From AP-15 sp963712825 (lineage in GTDB: Bacteria > Pseudomonadota > Alphaproteobacteria > ATCC43930 > CGMCC-115725), in NCBI GenBank assembly GCA_963712825.1, contig CAVQJP010000016.1:744001-808000 (forward strand): 64,000 nucleotides of DNA, read 5' to 3'. The notes beneath the pieces are model-generated. The model was not told the origin of the DNA. It searched no databases and saw only the letters and a list, made by a program, of their open reading frames with translations. Made by a program: the position numbers and the translations under genes. Positions 28,107 to 36,953 of this stretch are shown piece after piece (the first letter of the stretch is position 1; every line of letters starts with the position of its first letter).

Positions 28107-28227
28107 GTCATTGCGAGGAGCAACGCGACGAAGCAATCTCGATCCCAGAGACTCCAACGGCCCGAGATTGCTTCGTGGAGTTTATCCTCGGGCCGCGCAT
28201 TGCGCGGACCCGTGGGCTCGCAATGAC
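28107..28227. repeat. Long intergenic palindromic repeat
   Basis: Left arm GTCATTGCGAGGAGCAACGC continues to CGAAGCAATCTCG; the right arm begins CGAGATTGCTTCG and ends GGGCTCGCAATGAC. The outer and inner arms are inverted repeats, a design widespread between alphaproteobacterial genes. It could fold as RNA or act as a terminator-like spacer. Confidence 0.7.
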
Positions 28228-29320
28228 CAACGGCAACCTGGTCGGAAGCGGCTCTAACTTGCAGTATCGCAAAATTGACCGAAAAAAGTTCGCGAACATT
28301 CTTGCCTCAACTTGGCGAAAAGGTGCGTCACCCCTTTGAGCCGGTCGCGCGTAACCGCGTCCTTAACCCGCATTGTAGCCGGCGGTTGAGGAGACAATAG
28401 AAATTTCGTTGGTTAAATTGAGCAGAATTCTTCCCCGCCTGTTCGCCCCGCTGCCACCGCGAGGCCTGGGATGCGCGCCTCGCCGGGTTTGGGGCGGGAC
28501 GTGGACGTCGAGCAGGTCTGGCGACGCCTGTCAGCGAGACGCGGAATTTCGCCACAAAGGCGGCTTATCCTTTTCCCAACCTCTGCGGCGGTCGAAGTCA
28601 AACCGATCGTTCCGCGCGCGTCCATCACCCACCCAATCCCCGGATCAGGTCCGGGGTAGGCTCTTCGGGCTGGGTCCCCCCTGTCCCGCATTGTGGGCGC
28701 ATTGCGGGAGAGGGTGCCGAGCGGGGCGAGGCGGGTGCGGGAGGGTCGGCACCAAGTGTCGGGTCGGCGCCAATTTATCGGGCGCAGGCAGGCCTGTGGA
28801 TGGCGGGTTCGATGTTCCCGGCAATCGGAGGCCAATTCCCGGTTGAATGGAAAGAATACCCGGCTGCTGGCGCCGCTATGTTGCGCCAAGGCATTGATAG
28901 AATTGAGAGAACTCGCTGTAGCCCGGGAGAAATTCGCGGTTGGTTCCGGTTTTTACCGGAAATCAGCCGTTCGCGTCGGTATCGTCAACGCCACCCGCTT
29001 TTGCATGGCGCGGACGAGCGCGTCAGACAGCCGCGGCCTGTAATGCTTGATTTTGGGAAAAGAGGGGCGAGCCGATCGACCCGGCTTCGCCGCAAAGACT
29101 TTGCCGGCGGGCGCGAAACTCTGCTCTGATGCCGCAGACGGTTCCGGTTGTGCCGAGCACAAACAAAGCGGCGGCAACCAATACTCTCGGTCGCCGCCGC
29201 TCCGGTAATGCCAATCCGATCCCAGCTTGGGCGGGACCGAGCCTGTCGGAAAACTTTACGACCAGCTCGGGACCGTCCGGTGGATCGTCGAACCCTGAAA
29301 TCGAGCTTGCGAGCTCGGGG

Positions 29321-29968
29321 CTATTGCTGCTTCCGCTTGCGCCGGCGGGCGATCGCGAGACCCGCGAGGCCGGTGCCGATCAGCGCGAGCGTCGCCGGTT
29401 CCGGGGTCGTCGTGGTCGTCGTCGGCGTGTAGGTAAAGATGAGCTTGTCGGTCACCGCCCCCGTATCGAGAAAGCTTGCCATCCCGGCGCCTGGACCGCT
29501 CAGGGTGACTGAGCCGCTATCCATCGCGACCGCAGTGAGAGTTGTACCCTCATAGGCTGCAAGCCCAGTGGTCGTGGTCATCATGCCGGTGTAAGTCCCC
29601 GTCGAAGTCCCGGAACTCGAGGAACCCGGCGCCAGCATTCCGGTCACCAACGACCCCATATCGGTGGTGGTCACCGTCAGCCCGGGTAGGCTCTTGGTGG
29701 CAATGTTGGTTAGAAAGGCGGAGAAGGATCCAGACGCCAAACCGGTGTTGGTGACGGTGACCATGCCCGAGAGCGTCTCGGTGATCGTGTCGCTGACCGA
29801 GGTCAGCGTGCCCAGCGTCGTATTAAACGGCGTAAAGGTAAACGTGTAAGTCCAGCTAACCGCGGCGGGCCCGAACGTGACAGTCTGGGTCACGGTAGCG
29901 GCGGAGGCGGTGCCGGCGCACGCCATCAAGGCTGCCGCGGTAAGTCCGATCTTTCCTGCTCGATTCAT
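29321..29968 (-). CDS. PEP-CTERM sorting domain protein (choice-of-anchor E-like)
   Basis: 215 aa from an ATG at 29968 with AAGGAG seven bases upstream. It has a signal peptide (AGKIGLTAAALMACAGTASA), a Ser/Thr/Gly-rich beta body with FTPFNTTLGTLTSVSDTIT, and a C-terminal TPEPATLALIGTGLAGLAI followed by RRRKRK. That tail is the PEP-CTERM signal: PEP motif, transmembrane helix, basic cluster, recognised by an exosortase. The protein would be exported and surface-anchored or released, often linked to exopolysaccharide or biofilm. No exosortase gene is in the window. Confidence 0.9.
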   Translation of the reverse strand: MNRAGKIGLTAAALMACAGTASAATVTQTVTFGPAAVSWTYTFTFTPFNTTLGTLTSVSDTITETLSGMVTVTNTGLASGSFSAFLTNIATKSLPGLTVTTTDMGSLVTGMLAPGSSSSGTSTGTYTGMMTTTTGLAAYEGTTLTAVAMDSGSVTLSGPGAGMASFLDTGAVTDKLIFTYTPTTTTTTPEPATLALIGTGLAGLAIARRRKRKQQ

Positions 29969-30317
29969 CTGGGGCTCCTTGGGTCCGATGCTCGCATTCC
30001 TCTGAGACGAAGCAATCGACGTGCCAATTATCCAACTTCTTGCGGCCGTTAACTTTTTTTGTTGGAGGGCCGGCACCGCGGGTTGCCGCTGTAAAGTTCG
30101 CCGACGGCAACATCTTCGCGGCGACCCCGCGCTGCCGGCAAGGCGGTCTCAAGTCGGCGTCGAAATCTCAGTGATTTAGAAGGGTTGCCGGGATTTTGGC
30201 GAGCCCTGGCCGGCGGGTGCGCCGGCGCTCGCCGGTGCTGCGAGCTGTAAACAAATCCGGCACCGGTCCGACGGGCTCGTTCTCCTGGCTCGCCGAGGTC
30301 GCTCAACGATCCGGGCG
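29969..30317. other. Intergenic region upstream of the PEP-CTERM gene
   Basis: About 350 bases with no supported gene. It must hold the minus-strand promoter of the PEP-CTERM gene; an A/T-rich tract (TTAACTTTTTTTGTTGG) lies at about 30049-30065. The other end abuts the stop of the CobW-type GTPase. Confidence 0.4.
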
Positions 30318-31370
30318 TTACCGGGGTTTTGCGTCGGGTGCCGCGACCGCGGCGGTCGCCGCAAAGAGCCGCGCCACCGGGCCGCGCGCCAGACCGCGGG
30401 CGACAAAGACCAGGCGCGAGCGATGGTCGGCGTCGGGCCACTCTTCGAGCTCGACCGGCGGATGGGCGAGGTGCTGCACGGCATGGACGACAACCGGGCC
30501 GCGGCACTCGGCGACCGCGAGGATGCCTTTGACGCGCAACAGGTCCGGGCCGCGCAGTGCGGTCAGCACCGCCATCGCCTGCTCAAAGGACGCCCAGCGG
30601 AGGGGTTTGTCGAAGATCAGCGAAAAGCTGTCGATGCTGTGGCTGTGGGCGGCGTCGCCGAGATCGAACCGGCGTTGCGGGATCGCCGGCTCGTCGAGCA
30701 CAAAACCCGGCTCGATCGCGCCGCGCTCGGCGACCGCGCGCGGCGCGGCGCTCAACCCGGCGATCCGCGTGGTCAGCTTTTCCAACGCCGCGGCGTCGGC
30801 AAGATCGGTTTTGCTCAGGATGACCCGGTCGGCGAGCGCCACCTGCCGGCGTGCTTCGGGCATGTGCTCGAGATTGGCGGCGCCGGCGACCGCGTCGACG
30901 ACTGTGACCAGCGCCTGGAGGTGAAATTCGCGGCCGAGCGCGCGGTCGCTGGCAAAAGTCTGCAGTACCGGGCCGGGGTCGGCGAGACCCGAGGTCTCGA
31001 TGACGACCCGCTCAAAGCTCGGCACCGCGCCGCGCGCGCGGTCGGCAAAGAGCGTGCGCAAGGTTTCCTGGAGGTCGCTGCGGACGTTGCAACACAGGCA
31101 GCCATTGCCGAGCAGCACGGTCACGTCGCTGCTCGACCGCAGCAGCGCCTGGTCGATGCCGATCTCGCCAAACTCGTTGACGACGATCGCGGTGTTGGCT
31201 CCTTCCGGGCGGGCGAGCAGGGCGCGGATCAGCGTCGTCTTGCCCGCACCGAGAAACCCGGTCACAGCAATAACGGGTAGCCGCGGCCCGCGGGCGCGGC
31301 GCTGCCGGCGGCCGAACGGCAACGCCTCACTTCCGGCGAACAGCGCCTCGGGGCCGGGCCCGGTCGTCAC
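30318..31370 (-). CDS. COG0523 (CobW/G3E) GTPase, putative metallochaperone
   Basis: About 350 aa. It has a P-loop TGFLGAGKTTL, the G3E Glu motif VVNEFGEIGID, the metal-binding CXCC in NGCLCCNVRSDL, IETSGLADP, and the guanine motif SKTD in VILSKTDL, followed by the CobW C-terminal domain (VKGILAVAE...VVVHAVQH). These GTPases deliver Zn or another metal to client proteins. The GTG at 31370 was chosen; a longer frame to 31502 lacks an ATG near the P-loop and reads as Arg-rich noise. It is divergent from the Rieske gene. Compared with the other two copies it lacks a His-rich loop. Confidence 0.88.
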   Translation of the reverse strand: MTTGPGPEALFAGSEALPFGRRQRRARGPRLPVIAVTGFLGAGKTTLIRALLARPEGANTAIVVNEFGEIGIDQALLRSSSDVTVLLGNGCLCCNVRSDLQETLRTLFADRARGAVPSFERVVIETSGLADPGPVLQTFASDRALGREFHLQALVTVVDAVAGAANLEHMPEARRQVALADRVILSKTDLADAAALEKLTTRIAGLSAAPRAVAERGAIEPGFVLDEPAIPQRRFDLGDAAHSHSIDSFSLIFDKPLRWASFEQAMAVLTALRGPDLLRVKGILAVAECRGPVVVHAVQHLAHPPVELEEWPDADHRSRLVFVARGLARGPVARLFAATAAVAAPDAKPR

Positions 31371-31573
31371 TTCGCGAGATCGGCGGGTCTGTGCATGGCG
31401 CGAGCCTAGCGGATCACCGCATCGGGCGCGAGGACGGCGCGCGCGAGACCACGGCCGGGCGCGGGTCTTTTCTGTTACCGGCGGCCGCGTCGCCGGACAC
31501 AAACCTTTTGACCCGTCCCCGCCTGGGGTTCAGTCTGCGGTTGCAGCAAAACAGACAACCGGCGGCCCCAAAA

Positions 31574-32476
31574 ATGGACCTTCCCGACAGCATCGCCGCA
31601 ATCGGAGAGCGGCTCGACCGAGACGGCGCGATCGAGGTCGACCCGCAATTCCTGACCGGCGCCGACGTGTTTGCCGCCGAGCGCGAGCGGCTGTTCATGC
31701 GGCCCTGGGTCGCCGTCGACCATCGCTCGCGGATCGAAGAACCGGGCCGCTATGTCCGCTTCGACGCCGCCACCCGTTCGATCCTGCTGACCCGCGACGC
31801 CGAGGGGCGGCTGCGGGCGCTGCGCAATGTCTGCCTTCATGCCGGCTACCCGATCTGCGAGGCTGAGGAGGGTCCGGCGGACCGGCTGATCTGCCCCTAT
31901 CACGGCTGGGAGTTCACCGCCGAGGGCCGGCTCGTCGAACCGGATTTGTCGGGGCGGATCGACCCGGCGCGGCTGCGGCTGGCGAGCTATCCGGTCTGCG
32001 TTCGGGACGGGCTGATCTTTGTCGACCTGTCGCGCACGGCGGCGCCGGACGACACGGCAGACGAGGCGCCGGCCGCACCGGGCGCCGTCCCGGCGTGGCT
32101 CGCCGAGGGCAACGTCACCGGGCGCGAGCGCTACAGCGCGAAGCTGAACTGGAAGCTGGCGCTGCAGTTCGTCAAGTCGTCGGCGCCTTTGTTCTGTGAA
32201 GATGATGGGGGCGCCGAGGGGTTTGTCGCATTCGGCCCGTTGAGCCTGATGGCGGTGGCGCCTGACCAGACGACGCTGTTGCGGGTGATCCCCAAATCGG
32301 CCGCGCAAACCGACATTCAAGTGATCCGGGTGACGCCGCCGGGCATGCCGGCGCAGGACCGACCCGACCCCCTCGCCGCGGGGTTGCGCGCGGCGGCCGA
32401 GGCCGAGCCGGGGGAGGCCCCGATCGTGCTCGATCGCGAGTTCTTCGCATGGTATTGGCCGCTGATGTCGGCGTAG
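31574..32476 (+). CDS. Rieske [2Fe-2S] oxygenase-like protein without an obvious mononuclear iron site
   Basis: 300 aa with a full Rieske centre: Cys87 and His89 in VCLHAGYP, Cys107 and His110 in CPYHGWEF. The C-terminal half would normally bind mononuclear iron through D-x2-H-x4-H after NWK, but here NWKLALQFVKSSAPLF shows none of these ligands, and the protein ends about 50-150 residues short of standard ring-hydroxylating alpha subunits. It is therefore either a diverged oxygenase or an electron-transfer protein. The ATG at 31574 starts MDLPDSIAAIG. The neighbouring CobW gene is divergent. Confidence 0.8.
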   Translation: MDLPDSIAAIGERLDRDGAIEVDPQFLTGADVFAAERERLFMRPWVAVDHRSRIEEPGRYVRFDAATRSILLTRDAEGRLRALRNVCLHAGYPICEAEEGPADRLICPYHGWEFTAEGRLVEPDLSGRIDPARLRLASYPVCVRDGLIFVDLSRTAAPDDTADEAPAAPGAVPAWLAEGNVTGRERYSAKLNWKLALQFVKSSAPLFCEDDGGAEGFVAFGPLSLMAVAPDQTTLLRVIPKSAAQTDIQVIRVTPPGMPAQDRPDPLAAGLRAAAEAEPGEAPIVLDREFFAWYWPLMSA

Positions 32477-32504
32477 AGGGGCGCTGCTCGAGCGGACCTC
32501 GGGT

Positions 32505-33167
32505 TTACGGTAGCCGCGAAATTGCGTCCGCCAACTCGCCCATCTCGGCAATAACGAGGACGGCGCCGCACGCGCGCAGCCGCTCAGCATGCCCCGGCCG
32601 GCAATGACCGCCGCCGCAAAAGCCGATCGCGGCCATGCCGGCGGTACGCGCGGCGGTAATCCCGGCCGCGCTGTCCTCGACGACGACGCAGCGCGCCGGC
32701 GCGACGTCCATTTGGGCTGCGGCATGGAGGAAAAGGTCCGGCGCCGGCTTGCCGCGCGAAACCATTTCGGCGCTGAACAGCATCTCGCCAAAACAGGGCG
32801 ACAGCCCGGTCAGCTCCAGCTTGCGGCGGATCATGTCGTGGGTGCTGCTTGACGCGACGCAACGTGCAGACGGCAGCGCATCAAGCACCTCGCGCACCCC
32901 AAAGATCGCCCGGAGCGAACGCCGGAACTGCTGCTCGATGATGTCCCCGACCAGTGCGGCATATGACAACGGCAACGCGCAGCCGCGCTCGCGTTCGATG
33001 ATCGCGAACATGTCGGCGTCGCTGAGCCCGCAAAAGCGGTCCACGAGGTCGTCTGCGGTTATCGGGTAGCCGCAGCCGGTCAGCGCCGTCGCATGAGCGC
33101 GGTTGACGATGGGCTCGCTGTCGACGAGCACCCCGTCGCAATCGAAAATGACGAGGTCGGGGGTCAT
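32505..33167 (-). CDS. HAD-IA phosphatase/phosphoglucomutase-like
   Basis: 220 aa with motif I FDCDGVLVDSE, a cap domain, motif II VASSSTHDMI, the lysine of RGKPAPDLFL and motif III VVEDSAAGI. This is the beta-phosphoglucomutase or 2-deoxyglucose-6-phosphatase type. The start overlaps the stop of the AarF-like kinase (ATGA), giving a two-gene operon. The substrate is a small phosphorylated metabolite, not identifiable here. Confidence 0.9.
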   Translation of the reverse strand: MTPDLVIFDCDGVLVDSEPIVNRAHATALTGCGYPITADDLVDRFCGLSDADMFAIIERERGCALPLSYAALVGDIIEQQFRRSLRAIFGVREVLDALPSARCVASSSTHDMIRRKLELTGLSPCFGEMLFSAEMVSRGKPAPDLFLHAAAQMDVAPARCVVVEDSAAGITAARTAGMAAIGFCGGGHCRPGHAERLRACGAVLVIAEMGELADAISRLP

Positions 33168-34588
33168 GCGCGCGCCGGGTCGTCCGGCCGCTTGCGACGG
33201 GCGCCCGCCTTGCGCGGCCGCCGCGCGGCCGCCGGCGGGTTTTCCGATTCCGTGGGGAGCGGCACCCCGGCCGCTTCGAGCGCCGCGCGCTGGCGCCGGG
33301 CGAGGGCGGCCTCGTCGAAATCCTCGATCAATTCGTGGAACAGCCGGTGCCAGTTGATCTCGGCCTTCAGGTGCAGAAACACCGAGCCGAGCCCGACCGC
33401 AGCGCGGTCCATAAAGACGAATTCGCGCGGCGGCCGCACCCCGCCCAGCCGGCGGATGTCGCGGTGCACGCTCTCGACCACCGCAGCGCCATCGGGGCCG
33501 CTCGCCTTTTCCTGAATGCGCCGCGCGCGGTCGTCGAGCAACGGCCCGTAGACGTAGAGCGCCCAGCGGTTCAGCACGTCGATCATCTCATTCGACAGCT
33601 CGCCAAAACCCCAGCGCCGGTAGGCGCTGACCGCGAGGTCGCGGTCGCCGCGCTCGAGCGCGTGATAGAGGTCGATGACGCCCCGCACGAAAGACGCGCG
33701 GAACACCCGCATACAGCCGAAGTCGAGCAGGTTGACGGTATCGTTCGGCGCCACCGTGTAATTGCCGAGATGCGGGTCGCCGTGGATGACCCCGTAATGG
33801 TAGAACGGCACATACCAGATGCGGAACATGCGCAGCGCCACTTCGTTGCGCCGCGCGGTGGGCGCCTTTGCGGTATCGAGGATCGGGGCGCCGTCGAGCC
33901 AGGTCATCGTCAGCAGCCGCCGGGTCGACAGTTCCGGGACCGGCCGCGGCACCGCGACGCCGGGCTCGCCTTTGAGGATCGCGCCGTAGAGCCGCATATG
34001 CGCCGCCTCTCGCTCGTAATCGAGCTCCTCGCGCAGCCGGTCGGCGATCTCGGCGTGGATTTCGGCAGTCGTGACGGCGCGGTCGTAGCGCTCGTAAAGA
34101 CCCATCGCGAGCTTGAGCTGGCGCAGGTCGGCTTCGACCGCCGAGGCCATATCGGGGTACTGCAACTTGCAGGCGAGGGCCGCGCCGTCGAGTGCCGTCG
34201 CCCGGTGCACCTGGCCGAGCGAAGCGGCGCGCGCGGCCGCCCTCTCGAAGTGACGAAAGCGGCTCTGCCAGTCGGGGCCGAGCTCGCCGGCCATGCGCCG
34301 TTTCACAAAAGGCCATCCCATCGCCGGCGCATTCGCCTGCAATTGGACGAGCTCGTTGACATATTCCTTGGGCAGCGCGTCGGGGATCGTGGCCAGGAGC
34401 TGCGCCACCTTCATCAGCGGCCCTTTGATGCCGCCGAGTGCCGCTTTCAGGTCGGCCGCGTGCCGCTCACGATCGACCGAAATGCCGAGATAGCGCTCGC
34501 CGGCGAGCCGCGCCGCGAGCCCCCCCATCGCGGTCGACACCTGCGCGTAGCGCCGCACCCGGCCCGTAAATAAATCGTCGTCGGTCAT
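33164..34588 (-). CDS. ABC1/AarF/UbiB-family atypical kinase
   Basis: 474 aa of the ABC1 family: LMKVAQLLATIPDALP corresponds to the KxGQ segment (here KVAQ), followed by ARAASLGQVHRA, the catalytic HGDPHLGNY and the metal-binding LLDFGC. Members act as atypical kinases or ATPases in ubiquinone biosynthesis or lipid regulation. The C-terminus is Arg/Lys/Pro-rich (AARRPRKAGARRKR), probably a disordered tail. Its first about 240 bases are duplicated at 35324-35580 on the far side of a toxin-antitoxin pair. Confidence 0.9.
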   Translation of the reverse strand: MTDDDLFTGRVRRYAQVSTAMGGLAARLAGERYLGISVDRERHAADLKAALGGIKGPLMKVAQLLATIPDALPKEYVNELVQLQANAPAMGWPFVKRRMAGELGPDWQSRFRHFERAAARAASLGQVHRATALDGAALACKLQYPDMASAVEADLRQLKLAMGLYERYDRAVTTAEIHAEIADRLREELDYEREAAHMRLYGAILKGEPGVAVPRPVPELSTRRLLTMTWLDGAPILDTAKAPTARRNEVALRMFRIWYVPFYHYGVIHGDPHLGNYTVAPNDTVNLLDFGCMRVFRASFVRGVIDLYHALERGDRDLAVSAYRRWGFGELSNEMIDVLNRWALYVYGPLLDDRARRIQEKASGPDGAAVVESVHRDIRRLGGVRPPREFVFMDRAAVGLGSVFLHLKAEINWHRLFHELIEDFDEAALARRQRAALEAAGVPLPTESENPPAAARRPRKAGARRKRPDDPARA

Positions 34589-34594
34589 GCGAAC

Positions 34595-35023
34595 CTAACT
34601 CGCTTGCTCAGCCCACGGATCAACCACAGTCAGCCCGCAGCCCGTGAAGTCGCTGACATTCCGGGTTGCGAGTGTGGCGCCGCGGGATCGAGCGACGGCG
34701 GCAATTCGCCCGTCTGCTTCGCCGATCGGCCGTCCGTCACGGCGTCTCTTGGAGGCGATGTCCGCGAACTCCCGCGCAGCGGCGCTGTCGAAGGGCAATA
34801 TGCGCCCGGCAAATCGAGTGCCCAATAATTGCGCGATCACCGCTTCAAGCGCCTGCCGACGTCTTCCGTCCGGCAACAGGGCGGCTCCGTAAAGCAGCTC
34901 TGCCTCGGTGATCGTAGTGGTAAACAACGCGGTGAGGGGCTCCGATTGCATCCAACGCAGCACGCTCGGAGAGGGATGTGGCCGCAGTCCTTCGGACAGT
35001 ACGTTGGTGTCGAGGACGATCAC
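34595..35023 (-). CDS. PIN-domain toxin (FitB/VapC-like)
   Basis: 142 aa with PIN residues: Asp in MIVLDTNVLSE, Glu in TITEAELLYGA, Asp in IGEADGRIAAVA and a later Asp in RNVSDF. It lies just downstream of a FitA-like antitoxin with a four-base overlap (35020-35023). The pair sits between the AarF-like gene and a partial copy of that gene's start. Confidence 0.93.
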   Translation of the reverse strand: MIVLDTNVLSEGLRPHPSPSVLRWMQSEPLTALFTTTITEAELLYGAALLPDGRRRQALEAVIAQLLGTRFAGRILPFDSAAAREFADIASKRRRDGRPIGEADGRIAAVARSRGATLATRNVSDFTGCGLTVVDPWAEQAS

Positions 35024-35265
35024 GTGAGATCTGGAGGATCGCGCATCGGGCGGCGCGGAAACGTCGGCAGCTCAAACCCTCCGTATGGCTCGACGAGCCG
35101 GCGAATGACATCCGCCAGGTTGTCCGCCGCTGCAGGCTCCTCAGAAAGTGCGCAGCGAAGGATATCGCGGGCTTCCTCCTCCATCGACCAATTCCGCTCC
35201 GCCGCACGCACGCGCAACTTGCGCTTCAGAGCTTCGTCCAAATTGCGGATTGTGATGCTGCTCAT
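35020..35265 (-). CDS. FitA-like ribbon-helix-helix antitoxin
   Basis: 81 aa starting MSSITIRNLDEALKRKLRVR, a ribbon-helix-helix DNA-binding motif, and RNWSMEEEARDILRCAL, typical of FitA/VapB-type antitoxins. The C-terminal part (PYGGFELPTFPRR) would bind the PIN toxin. It probably autoregulates the promoter near 35270-35310. Confidence 0.92.
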   Translation of the reverse strand: MSSITIRNLDEALKRKLRVRAAERNWSMEEEARDILRCALSEEPAAADNLADVIRRLVEPYGGFELPTFPRRPMRDPPDLT

Positions 35266-35323
35266 GGACGCCAGATGAAATCAACGCTGGCAAATTAAGC
35301 ATTGCTGCAAACGTGTTCAAGTC

Positions 35324-35580
35324 CATTCACCCGCAGTCGCACGAGCTCGTTGACATATTCCTTGGGCGGCGCGTCGGGGATCGTGGCCAGGAGCTGTGCC
35401 ACTTTCATCAGCGGCCCTTTGATACCGCCGAGCGCGCCTCTCGGTCGGCGGCGTGTCGCTCGCGGTTGATCGAGATCCCGAGATAGCACTCGCCGGCGAG
35501 CCGCGCCGCCAGCCCGCCCATCGCGGTCGACACCTGCGCGTTGCGCCGCACCGTCCGGTAAATAAATCGTCGTCGGTCAA
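35324..35580 (-). repeat. Degenerate duplicate of the 5-prime end of the AarF-like gene
   Basis: This stretch is nearly identical to 34330-34588: long shared runs such as GAGCTCGTTGACATATTCC and GGCGAGCCGCGCCG, with scattered substitutions and small indels that shift the frame. The start ATG of the original reads TTG here. It is a non-functional partial copy. Together with the original it brackets the FitAB-like module as direct repeats. Confidence 0.85.
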
Positions 35581-35621
35581 GCGCTAGCTTGCACAGAGCG
35601 CGCGAGGCTGCAGAGGCATTG

Positions 35622-36953
35622 TCACTGTTTAGCAACTTCCCAGCGGACGACTTCGACCTCGTGTCCCTTCGTCTTTAGGATGACATGGTCATTCGGTCGA
35701 AAATCAACGAGCGCATCGACCAAACGGCACTTTTGCCCATCGCTATCTACGATCGTCGGTGAAATCCAGACATACGCGCAGTTTTGGGTCATGTGAAGCT
35801 TTGCACGCCATTTTCTATCTCCGATTTTGAGATTAATTTCGGCACGTCCGTTTTCACTAATCGGTAGGTTCCTAGCCTCAGATTTGCGCGTATGAATTTC
35901 TAACGCAGGTTTGCCGTCGGCATACCATCCCGTCCGACCGACCACCGCGTGCGTCTCCCTTGCAGCAACTTTCAAATTCGGCTTGTCGCCCGAACGTGTT
36001 GGGCCGGCGGCAGCTTTCGTCCGCTTTGAATTAGCTTGCTTTGGCGTAGCGCCCGACACCGCCTGAACCGCCGCTTTGTAGAATGACTTGCCCCAGAGAT
36101 AGCGGTCGTGATCACGGAGGGAGAGCTCTGAGGGCGCGCTTGCCCCGACGCCAAGCTTGAATTCCCAATATCGCTCCCACATCCCGTCCGAGAATGGCTG
36201 GTCGCCCAGCCGCTTAAACGCCGGTAATTCCTCACAAATTCTAGCGTCGTAAATTGTGAACTCCATAGGATAGAGTACCGTCAGGATCGCCGTGGCGATC
36301 GGAAGACGAAATTTCCAGCGCGAGCTCATGAGGATTTTCAGCCGTTCCTTCGGCTCATCAGCCTTATAAATCGAGGCACTAATTTGACTCACTGCCTCCG
36401 CAAAGCTTCCTGCTGAGCGAGCGAGGCGGTCCCTCGTTTTATTTTTTGCTCTGTTCGATTTCCAGATCAGGATCATGTAGAAATCGACTGGATCTAGTGT
36501 ACCTTCGCGACAAAATTTTGTGCCGACCTCATCGAATAGGTATTTTTCGAGATCATAATATCTCAGGTAAGCTTCAGGCTCCTTACTCGCGTATTCGGTC
36601 AGGGTATAGCGGTCGGCGGTTTCCGGCCCAGCCCCGTCCTCGCTTGCCTCAAGCCGCTCCCGCAATGCCGTGTTGATGCGCGTTTGCCATCCGGGGCCGC
36701 GCGCACGAAAGCGTTCAATCACCTCCTGATCGAGACGAAGCGATACCAGTCTTTTAGGGGCCTCGAGCCGCGGACGGCCGCGACCAGGGCGTAACAACGT
36801 CTCGCCATAGTGCAGGTCAGCTTTGTCGAACCAGTCGTCAGTGAGTTCCGGGGCAGTATCCGCATCCTCGGCAATCTGCCGCGCGATCTCTTCATCAGTG
36901 GTGGCGTCAACTTTCGCCAAGTCGCTGTAGGTAGCGGACTTGTTCTCGGCCAT
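35622..36953 (-). CDS. BrnA antitoxin fused to a large HhH/glycosylase-like and C-terminal domain protein
   Basis: 443 aa in one uninterrupted frame. Residues 1-100 are a complete BrnA antitoxin: ELTDDWFDKADLHYGE, then GRGRPRLEAPKRLVSLRLD (57-75) and GPGWQTRIN (86-94), a ribbon-helix-helix DNA binder. Residues about 115-300 form a new domain with DFYMILIWKSNRAKNK, KFRLPIATAILTVLYP and FTIYDARICEEL (Asp236), then LSLRDHDRYLWGKSF. The small-residue turn followed by a conserved Asp recalls helix-hairpin-helix DNA glycosylases (PVDTHVxRV). After a Lys/Ser-rich linker (300-330), residues 345-443 make a separate beta-rich domain with AYVWISPTI. It overlaps the BrnT gene by 47 bases. Codons and base composition are lower in GC than the neighbours, suggesting transfer. 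Function beyond BrnT neutralisation is unknown. Confidence 0.82.
   Translation of the reverse strand: MAENKSATYSDLAKVDATTDEEIARQIAEDADTAPELTDDWFDKADLHYGETLLRPGRGRPRLEAPKRLVSLRLDQEVIERFRARGPGWQTRINTALRERLEASEDGAGPETADRYTLTEYASKEPEAYLRYYDLEKYLFDEVGTKFCREGTLDPVDFYMILIWKSNRAKNKTRDRLARSAGSFAEAVSQISASIYKADEPKERLKILMSSRWKFRLPIATAILTVLYPMEFTIYDARICEELPAFKRLGDQPFSDGMWERYWEFKLGVGASAPSELSLRDHDRYLWGKSFYKAAVQAVSGATPKQANSKRTKAAAGPTRSGDKPNLKVAARETHAVVGRTGWYADGKPALEIHTRKSEARNLPISENGRAEINLKIGDRKWRAKLHMTQNCAYVWISPTIVDSDGQKCRLVDALVDFRPNDHVILKTKGHEVEVVRWEVAKQ

Larger units (their letters stand above)
27944..29320. other. Repeat-rich intergenic region without a supported gene
   Basis: About 1.4 kb between the second RHS gene and the PEP-CTERM gene. 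Several open frames exist but none resembles a protein. It holds at least three kinds of dispersed palindromic sequence: the CCCGGCGGAGGCCGGGACCC unit at 27970, the long inverted repeat at 28107-28227, and a CCCCGGATCAGGTCCGGGG unit near 28636. The rest looks like neutral, decaying sequence. Confidence 0.6.

Noticed and set aside
28409..28889. Open frames of 145 and 158 codons on opposite strands
   Set aside because: Neither resembles a known protein and both are made of Arg/Pro/Gly-rich GC sequence within repeat DNA.
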